Below, piece after piece: positions 55,967 to 64,000 of a stretch of DNA of 64,000 nt. Source of the DNA: Oscarella lobularis (Eukaryota; Porifera; Homoscleromorpha; Homosclerophorida; Oscarellidae). The stretch covers positions 1,736,001 to 1,800,000 of the forward strand of contig NC_089188.1 in NCBI RefSeq assembly GCF_947507565.1, given 5' to 3'. Position numbers and translations under genes: made by a program. Under the pieces are notes generated by a model. It searched no databases. It was not told the DNA's origin and saw only the letters and a program-made list of their open reading frames with translations. Position 1 is the stretch's first letter. Every line of letters begins with the position of its first letter.

Positions 55967-56590
55967 TATACCGCAGGCGGCATATATATACCGGCATACG
56001 GCATACGTACTCTGCCGGCAGGCGGCATATATATACCGGCAGGCGGCATATATATACCGGCAGGCGGCATACATACTCCGCCGGCAGGCGGCATATATAT
56101 ACCGGCAGGCGGCATATATGTACAGGAAGTCGGCATACGTACTTCGCCGGCAGGCGGCATATATATACCGGCAGGCGGCATACGTACTCCTCTGGCAGGC
56201 GGCATATATATACCGGCAAGCGGCATATATATATACCGGCAGGCGGCATATATATACCGGCAGTCGGCATATATATACCGGCAGGCGGCATACGTACTCC
56301 GCCGGCAGGCGGCATATATATACCGACAGGCGGCATACGTACTTCGCCGGAGGCGGCATATATATACCGGCAGGCGGCATACGTACTCCGCCGGCAAGCG
56401 GCATATATATACCGGCAGACGGCATACGTGCTCCGCCGGCAGTCGGCATATATATACTGGCAGGCGGCATACGTACTTCGCCGGCAGGCGGCATATGTAT
56501 ACTGGCAGGCGGCATACGTACTCCGCCGGCAGGCGGCATATATATACCGGCAGGCGGCATACGTACTCCGCCGGCAAGCGGCATATATAT
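55967..56590. repeat. B satellite block 2
   Basis: A 0.62-kb version of the B array. Its unit order, including a shortened TTCGCCGGAGG unit, is shared with block 3. Confidence 0.9.
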
Positions 56591-57322
56591 ATTTTTCTGT
56601 AATTTATTACAGGAGAGCAGTTGGCCAGTCCCTTGTAATTTTCCTGTAATTTATTACAGGAAAGAACAGTTGGCCAGGCCCTTGTAATTTTTCGGTAATT
56701 TATTACAAGAAAGAACAATTGGCCAGTCCGTTGTAATTTGACTGTAAGAAAGAACAGTTGGCCAGTCTCTTGTAATTTCACTGTAATTTATTACAGGAGA
56801 GAACAGTTGGCCAGTCCCTTGTAATTTTCCTGTAATTTATTACAGGAGAGAACAGATGGCCAGTCCCTTTTAATTTCACTGTAATTTATTACACTAGTGA
56901 ACAGTTGGCCAGTCTCTTGTAATTTTTCTTTAATTTACTACAGGAAAGAACAGTTGGCCAGTCCCTTGTAATTTTTCTTTAATTTACTACAGGAAAGAAC
57001 AGTTGGCCAGTCCCTTGTAATTTTCTTTAATTTATTACAGGAAAGAACAGTTGGCCAGTTCCTTGTAATTTCACTGTAATTTATTACAGGAGAGAACAGT
57101 TGGCCAGTCCCTTGTAATTTTTCTGTAATTTATTACAGGAGAGAACAGTTGGCCAGTCCCTTGTAATTTCACTGTAATTTATTACACTAGAGAACAGTTG
57201 GCCAGTCCCTTGTAATTTCACTGTAATTTATTACAGGAAAAAACAGTTGACCAGTCCCTTGTAATTTCATGTAATTTATTACAGGAGAGAACAGTTGGCC
57301 AGTCCCTTGTAATTTTTCTGTT

Positions 57323-57905
57323 ATATATACCGCAGGCGGCATATATATACCGGCATACGGCACACGTACTCTGCCGGCAGGCGGCATATATATACCGGCA
57401 GGCGGCATATATATACCGGCAGGCGGCATATATGTACAGGAAGTCGGCATACGTACTTCGCCGGCAGGCGGCATATATATACCGGCAGGCGGCATACGTA
57501 CTCCTCTGGCAGGCGGCATATATATACCGGCAAGCGGCATATATATATACCGGCAGGCGGCATATATATACCGGCAGTCGGCATATATATACCGGCAGGC
57601 GGCATACGTACTCCGCCGGCAGGCGGCATATATATACCGACAGGCGGCATACGTACTTCGCCGGAGGCGGCATATATATACCGGCAGGCGGCATACGTAC
57701 TCCGCCGGCAAGCGGCATATATATACCGGCAGACGGCATACGTACTCCGCCGGCAGTCGGCATATATATACTGGCAGGCGGCATACGTACTTCGCCGGCA
57801 GGCGGCATATGTATACTGGCAGGCGGCATACGTACTCCGCCGGCAGGCGGCATATATATACCGGCAGGCGGCATACGTACTCCGCCGGCAAGCGGCATAT
57901 ATATA
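57323..57905. repeat. B satellite block 3
   Basis: Near-identical to block 2 but shorter by about 45 bases, i.e. one unit pair; together they show higher-order amplification. Confidence 0.9.
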
Positions 57906-59993
57906 TTTTTCTGTAATTTATTACAGGAGAGCAGTTGGCCAGTCCCTTGTAATTTTCCTGTAATTTATTACAGGAAAGAACAGTTGGCCAGGCCCTTGTA
58001 ATTTTTCGGTAATTTATTACAAGAAAGAACAATTGGCCAGTCCGTTGTAATTTGACTGTAAGAAAGAACAGTTGGCCAGTCTCTTGTAATTTCACTGTAA
58101 TTTATTACAGGAGAGAACAGTTGGCCAGTCCCTTGTAATTTTCCTGTAATTTATTACAGGAGAGAACAGATGGCCAGTCCCTTTTAATTTCACTGTAATT
58201 TATTACACTAGTGAACAGTTGGCCAGTCTCTTGTAATTTTTCTTTAATTTACTACAGGAAAGAACAGTTGGCCAGTCCCTTGTAATTTTTCTTTAATTTA
58301 CTACAGGAAAGAACAGTTGGCCAGTCCCTTGTAATTTTCTTTAATTTACTACAGGAAACAACAGTTGGCCAGTCCCTTGTAATTTTTCTGTAATTTACTA
58401 CAGGAAAGAACAATTGGCCAGTTCGTTGTTATTTGACTGTAATTTATTACAGGAAAGAACAGTTTGCCAGTTCCTTGTAATTTCACTGTAATTTATTACA
58501 GTAGAGAACAGTTGGCCAGTCCCTTGTAATTTCACTGTAATTTATTACAGGAAAAAACAGTTGACCAGTCCCTTGTAATTTCATGTAATTTATTACAGGA
58601 GAGAACAGTTGGCCAGTCTCTTGTAATTTCACTGTAATTTATTACAGGAGAGAACAGTTGGCCAGTCTCTTGTAATTTCACTGTAATTTATTACAGGAGA
58701 GAACAGTTGGCCAGTCCCTTTTATTTTCACTGTAATTTATTACAGGAGAGAACAGCTGGCCAGTCCCTTGTAATTTCACTGTAATTTATTACACTAGAGA
58801 ACAGTTGGCCAGTCCCTTGTAATTTTTCTGTAAATTACTACAGGAGAGAACAGCTGGCCAGTCCCTTGTAATTTCACTGTAATTTATTACACTAGTGAAC
58901 AGTTGGCCAGTCCCTTTTATTTTCACTGTAATTTATTACAGGAGAGAACAGTTGACCAGTCCCTTGTAATTTCATGTAATTTATTACAGGAGAGAACAGT
59001 TGGCCAGTCTCTTGTAATTTCACTGTAATTTATTACAGGAGAGAACAGTTGGCCAGTCTCTTGTAATTTCACTGTAATTTATTACAGGAGAGAACAGCTG
59101 GCCAGTCCCTTGTAATTTCACTGTAATTTATTACACTAGAGAACAGTTGGCCAGTCCCTTGTAATTTCACTGTAATTTATTACAGGAGAGAACAGTTGGC
59201 CAGTCCCTTTTATTTTCACTGTAATTTATTACAGGAGAGAACAGCTGGCCAGTCCCTTGTAATTTCACTGTAATTTATTACACTAGAGAACAGTTGGCCA
59301 GTCCCTTGTAATTTTTCTGTAATTTATTACAGGAGAGAATAGTTGGCGAGTTCCTTGTTATTTAGTTGGCCAGTCCTTTGTAATTTTTCTGACAGGAGAG
59401 AACAGTTGGCTAGTCCCTTGTAGTTTCCTGTAATTTATTACACTAGAAAACAGTTGACCAGTCCTTTGTAATTTTCTTGTAATTTATTACAGGAGAGAAC
59501 AGTTGTCGAGTTCCTTGTTATTTAGTTGGCCAGTCCTTTGTAATTTTTCTGTAATTTATTACAGGAGAGAACAGTTGGCCAGTCCCTTGTAATTTCCTGT
59601 AATTTATTACAGGAGAGAACAGTTGGCCAGTCTCTTGTAATTTCACTGTAATTTATTACACTAGTGAACAGTTGGCCAGTCCCTTGTAATTTTCCTGTAA
59701 TTTATTACAGGAGAGAACAGTTGGCCAGTCCCTTGTAATTTTTCTGTAATTTATTACAGGAAAGAACTGTTGGCCAGTCCCTTTTATTTTCACTGTTATT
59801 TATTACAGGAGAGAACAGTTGGCCAGTCCCTTGTAATTTCACTGTAATTTATTACACTAGAGAACAGTTGGCCAGTCCCTTGTAATTTTACTGTAATTTA
59901 TTACAGGAAAAAACAGTTGACCAGTCCCTTGTAATTTCATGTAATTTATTACAGGAGAGAACAGTTGGCCAGTTCCTTGTAATTTTTCTGTTA

Positions 59994-60837
59994 TATATAC
60001 CGACAGGCGGCATATATATACCGGCATACGGCATACGTACTCTGCCGGCAGGCGGCATATATATACCGGCAGGCGGCATATATATACCGGCAGGCGGCAT
60101 ATATATACCGGCAGGCGGCATATATATACCGGCAGGCGGCATATATATACCGGCAGGCGGCATATATATACCGGCAGGCGGCATACGTACTCCTCTGGCA
60201 GGCGGCATATATATACCGGCAGGCGGCATATATGTACAGTAAGTCGGCATACGTACTTCGCCGGCAGGCGGCATAAGTACTTCGCCGGCAGGCGGCATAT
60301 ATATTTCGGCAGGCGGCATACGTACTTCGCCGGCAGGCGGCATATATATACCGGCAGGCGGCATATATATACCGGCAGGCGGCATACGTACTCCTCTGGC
60401 AGGCGGTATATATATACCGGCAGGCGGCATACGTCCGGCAGGCGGCATACGTACCTCGCCGGCAGGCGGCATACGTACTTCGCCGGCAGGCGGCATATAT
60501 ATACCGGCAGGCGGCATATATATATACCGGCAGGCGGCATATATATACCGGCAGGCGGCATATATATACCGGCAGGCGGCATACGTACTCCGCCGGCAGG
60601 CGGCATATATATACCGACAGGCGGCATACGTACTTCGCCGGAGGCGGCATATATATACCGGCAGGCGGCATACGTACTCCGCCGGCAAGCGGCATATATA
60701 TACCGGCAGACGGCATACGTGCTGCGCCGGCAGTCGGCATATATATACTGGCAGGCGGCATACGTACTTCGCCGGCAGGCGGCATATGTATACTGGCAGG
60801 CGGCATACGTACTCCGCCGGCAAGCGGCATATATATA
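59994..60837. repeat. B satellite block 4
   Basis: Contains a run of seven consecutive 21-base TATATATACC units near 60,060-60,180 with no 24-base unit between, pointing to local slippage. It is preceded by the most irregular A units (59,330-59,530). Confidence 0.9.
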
Positions 60838-61764
60838 TTTTTTTGTAATTTATTACAGGAGAGCAGTTGGCCAGTCCCTTGTAATTTTCCTGTTATTTAT
60901 TACAGGAAAGAACAGTTGGCCAGGCCCTTGTAATTTTTCGGTAATTTATTACAAGAAAGAACAATTGGCCAGTCCGTTGTAATTTGACTGTAAGAAAGAA
61001 CAGTTGGCCAGTCTCTTGTAATTTCACTGTAATTTATTACAGGAGAGAACAGTTGGCCAGTCCCTTGTAATTTTCCTGTAATTTATTACAGGAGAGAACA
61101 GATGGCCAGTCCCTTTTAATTTCACTGTAATTTATTACACTAGTGAACAGTTGGCCAGTCTTTTGTAATTTTTCTTTAATTTACTACAGGAAAGAACAGT
61201 TGGCCAGTCCCTTGTAATTTTTCTTTAATTTACTACAGGAAAGAACAGTTGGCCAGTCCCTTGTAATTTTTCTTTAATTTACTACAGGAAAGAACAGTTG
61301 GCCAGTCCCTTGTAATTTTTCTTTAATTTACTACAGGAAAGAACAGTTGGCCAGTCCCTTGTAATTTTTCTGTAATTTACTACAGGAAAGAACAGTTGGC
61401 CAGTCCCTTGTAATTTTTCTGTAATTTACTACAGGAAAGAACAATTGGCCAGTTCGTTGTTATTTGACTGTAATTTATTACAGGAAAGAACAGTTTGCCA
61501 GTTCCTTGTAATTTCACTGTAATTTATTACAGGAGAGAACAGTTGGCCAGTCCCTTGTAATTTTTCTGTAATTTATTACAGGAGAGAACAGTTGGCCAGT
61601 CCCTTGTAATTTCACTGTAATTTATTACACTAGAGAACAGTTGGCCAGTCCCTTGTAATTTCACTGTAATTTATTACAGGAAAAAACAGTTGACCAGTCC
61701 CTTGTAATTTCATGTAATTTATTACAGGAGAGAACAGTTGGCCAGTCCCTTGTAATTTTTCTGT

Positions 61765-63007
61765 TATATATACCGCAGGCGGCATATATATACCGGCATA
61801 CGGCACACGTACTCTGCCGGCAGGCGGCATATATATACCGGCAGGCGGCATATATATACCGGCAGGCGGCATATATATACCGGCAGGCGGCATATATATA
61901 CCGGCAGGCGGCATATATGTACAGGAAGTCGGCATACGTACTTCGCCGGCAGGCGGCATATGTACTTCGCCGGCAGGCGGCATATATATTTCGGCAGGCG
62001 GCATACGTACTTCGCCGGCAGGCGGCATACGTACTTCGCCGGCAGGCGGCATATATATACCGGCAGGCGGCATATATGTATCGGCAGTCGGCATATATAT
62101 ACCGACATGCGGCATATATATACCGGCAAGCGGCATACGTACTCCGCCGGCAGTCGGCATATATATACCGGCAAGCGGCATACGTACTCCGCCGGCAGTC
62201 GGCATATATATACCGGCAAGCGGCATACGTACTCCGCCGGCAGGCGGCATATATATACCGGCAGGCGGCATATATACCGGCAAGCGGCATACGTACTCCG
62301 CCGGCAGTCGGCATATATATACCGGCAAGCGGCATACGTACTCCGCCGGCAGGCGGCATATATATACCGTCAGGCGGCATACGTACCTCGGCGGCATACG
62401 TACTTCGCCGGTAGGCGGCATATATATACCGACAGGCGGCATACGTACTCCTCTGGCAGGCGGCATATATATACCGGCAGGCGGCATATATGTACCGGCA
62501 GTCGGCATATATATACCTGCAGGCGGCATATATATACCGGCAGGCGGCATACGTACTCCTCTGGCAGGCGGCATATATATACCGGCAGGCGGCATATATA
62601 TACCGGCAGGCGGCATACATACTCCGCCGGCAGGCGGCATATATATACCGGCAGGCGGCATATATGTACAGGAAGTCGGCATACGTACTTCGCCGGCAGG
62701 CGGCATAAGTACTTCGCCGGCAGGCGGCATATATATTTCGGCAGGCGGCATACGTACTTCGCCGGCAGGCGGCATATATATACCGGCAGGCGGCATACGT
62801 ACTCCTCTGGCAGGCGGCATATATATACCGGCAGGCGGCATATATGTACCGGCAGGCGGCATATATATACCGGCAGGTGGCGGCATACGTACTTCGCCGG
62901 CAGGTGGCATATATATACCGGCAGGCGGCATACGTACTTCGCCGGCAGGCGGCATATATATACCGGCAGGCGGCATACGTACTCCGCCGGCAAGCGGCAT
63001 ATATATA
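61765..63007. repeat. B satellite block 5
   Basis: Shares unit order with parts of block 1 (for example ACCTCGGCGGCATACGTACT near 62,380 and 54,460), so the two derive from one ancestor. It ends in ATTTTTCTGGAATTTATTAC, a variant of the usual right edge. Confidence 0.9.
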
Positions 63008-63165
63008 TTTTTCTGGAATTTATTACAGGAGAGCAGTTGGCCAGTCCCTTGTAATTTCATGTAATTTATTACAGGAAAAAACAGTTGACCAGTCCCTTGT
63101 AATTTCATGTAATTTATTACAGGAGAGAACAGTTGGCCAGTCCCTTGTAATTTTTCTGTTATATA

Positions 63166-63919
63166 TACCGACAGGCGGCATATATATACCGGCATACGGC
63201 ATACGTACTCTGCCGGCAGGCGGCATATATATACCGGCAGGCGGCATATATATACCGGCAGGCGTCATATATATTCCGGCAGGCGGCATATATATTCCGG
63301 CAGGCGGCATATATATACCGGCAGGCGACATATATGTACAGGAAGTCGGCATACGTACTTCGCCGGCAGGCGGCATAAGTACTTCGCCGGCAGGCGGCAT
63401 ATATATTTCGGCAGGCGGCATACGTACTTCGCCGGCAGGCGGCATATATATACCGGCAGGCGGCATACGTACTCCTCTGGCAGGCGGTATATATATACCG
63501 GCAGGCGGCATACGTACTCCTCTGGCAGGCGGTATATATATACCGGCAGGCGGCATACGTACTCCTCTGGCATGCGGTATATATATACCGGCAGGCGGCA
63601 TACGTCCGGTAGGCGGCATACGTACCTCGCCGGCAGGCGGCATACGTACTTCGCCGGCAGGCGGCATATATATACCGGCAGGCGGCATATATATATACCG
63701 GCAGGCGGCATATATATACCGGCAGTCGGCATATATATACCGGCAGGCGGCATACGTACTCCGCCGGCAGGCGGCATATATATACCGACAGGCGGCATAC
63801 GTACTTCGCCGGAGGCGGCATATATATACCCGCAGGCGGCATACGTACTCCGCCGGCAAGCGGCATATATATACCGGCAGACGGCATACGTACTCCGCCG
63901 GCAAGCGGCATATATATAT
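63166..63919. repeat. B satellite block 6
   Basis: Shows three tandem CGTACTCCTCTGGCAGGCGG copies (63,465-63,570) as a recent local expansion. The flanking A array to its left is only about 160 bases long. Confidence 0.9.
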
Positions 63920-64000
63920 TTTTCTGTAATTTATTACAGGAGAGCAGTTGGCCAGTCCCTTGTAATTTTCCTGTAATTTATTACAGGAAAGAACAGTTGG

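Larger units (their letters stand above)
52350..64000. repeat. Satellite domain: 47-49-base A repeat with nested B blocks, running off the window
   Basis: The A unit reads about GAACAGTTGGCCAGTCCC, TTGTAATTTCACTGTAATTT, ATTACAGGAGA. It contains the near-palindrome CTGTAATTTATTACAG, so each unit has acceptor-like TTATTACAG on both strands. Pure A arrays lie at 52350-53473, 55085-55966, 56591-57322, 57906-59993, 60838-61764, 63008-63165 and 63920-64000. B blocks interrupt them, always between TTTTTCTGT and TTTTTCTGTAATTTATTACA, as if one B array entered one A unit and the composite then spread. Segments about 55.85-57.2 and 57.2-58.5 kb are near-identical higher-order units of about 1.3 kb. Confidence 0.92.

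Noticed and set aside
52350-59990. CRISPR-like look of the regularly spaced 47-49-base units
   Set aside because: Units are contiguous with no unique spacers, and the context is an animal genome.
53340-63976. Open frames up to 644 codons (IYMPPAGG, CRLPVYI, YRQAAYV)
   Set aside because: Translation of satellite DNA with no stop trinucleotides; all six frames are open and no gene structure is present.

Overview
The window is animal nuclear DNA. Genes are packed closely on both strands and split by many very short introns (mostly 45-70 bases, GT-AG). Gene content is metazoan: a collagen-modification (CRTAP/leprecan-type) protein, a Paired-class homeobox gene, aromatic amino acid hydroxylases, MSL2, a FAM122/PABIR-like protein and CUL3. 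Short introns, small intergenic gaps and the invertebrate-like divergence of the proteins fit a compact-genome early-branching animal. A sponge, perhaps a homoscleromorph, is my best guess, but the sequence alone does not prove it.

Layout. 1-4.6 kb: two tandem aromatic amino acid hydroxylase genes (+); the first has an intact reading frame but has lost catalytic residues. 5.3-7.2 kb (-): an ER-type FKBP spliced in frame to a CRTAP-like protein. 7.4-9.1 kb (+): an ARX/aristaless-like homeobox gene. 9.3-17.5 kb (-): DNA polymerase alpha catalytic subunit. 17.7-18.4 kb (-): a short MSL2. 18.5-20.8 kb (-): a secreted beta-propeller-like orphan. 21.3-24.1 kb (-): PCCB. 24.6-26.4 kb (-): FAM122/PABIR. 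26.6-27.7 kb (+): CWC15. 27.7-30.2 kb (-): ALG9. 30.3-41.5 kb (-): an 11-kb coiled-coil gene whose rod is encoded by mini-exons of 21, 42 and 63 bases, i.e. one, two or three heptads; its introns are full of satellite DNA. 41.6-42.8 kb (+): a DCN1-like NEDD8 co-ligase. 42.9-44.9 kb (-): a lysine-rich LRR protein. 46.4-50.2 kb (+): CUL3, with a probable minor-class (U12) intron. 50.5-52.2 kb (+): a band-7/vault-like protein. 52.3 kb to the end: two interleaved satellite families forming higher-order repeats.

How the parts relate. The FKBP-CRTAP gene joins a prolyl isomerase to a collagen prolyl-3-hydroxylation helper, partners known to form an ER complex in vertebrates. DCUN1D and CUL3 are enzyme helper and substrate in cullin neddylation and lie 4 kb apart. 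Most other neighbours are unrelated housekeeping genes, arranged as head-to-head pairs (FAM122/CWC15, coiled-coil/DCUN1D, FKBP-CRTAP/ARX) and tail-to-tail pairs (ARX/POLA1, CWC15/ALG9, DCUN1D/LRR).

The strongest candidates for undescribed biology are the heptad-quantised mini-exon gene (30,344-41,477), the FKBP-CRTAP fusion (5,342-7,153) and the intact-frame hydroxylase pseudoenzyme (83-2,339). All gene models were built by eye from splice motifs, phase and remembered family alignments; no search was run.
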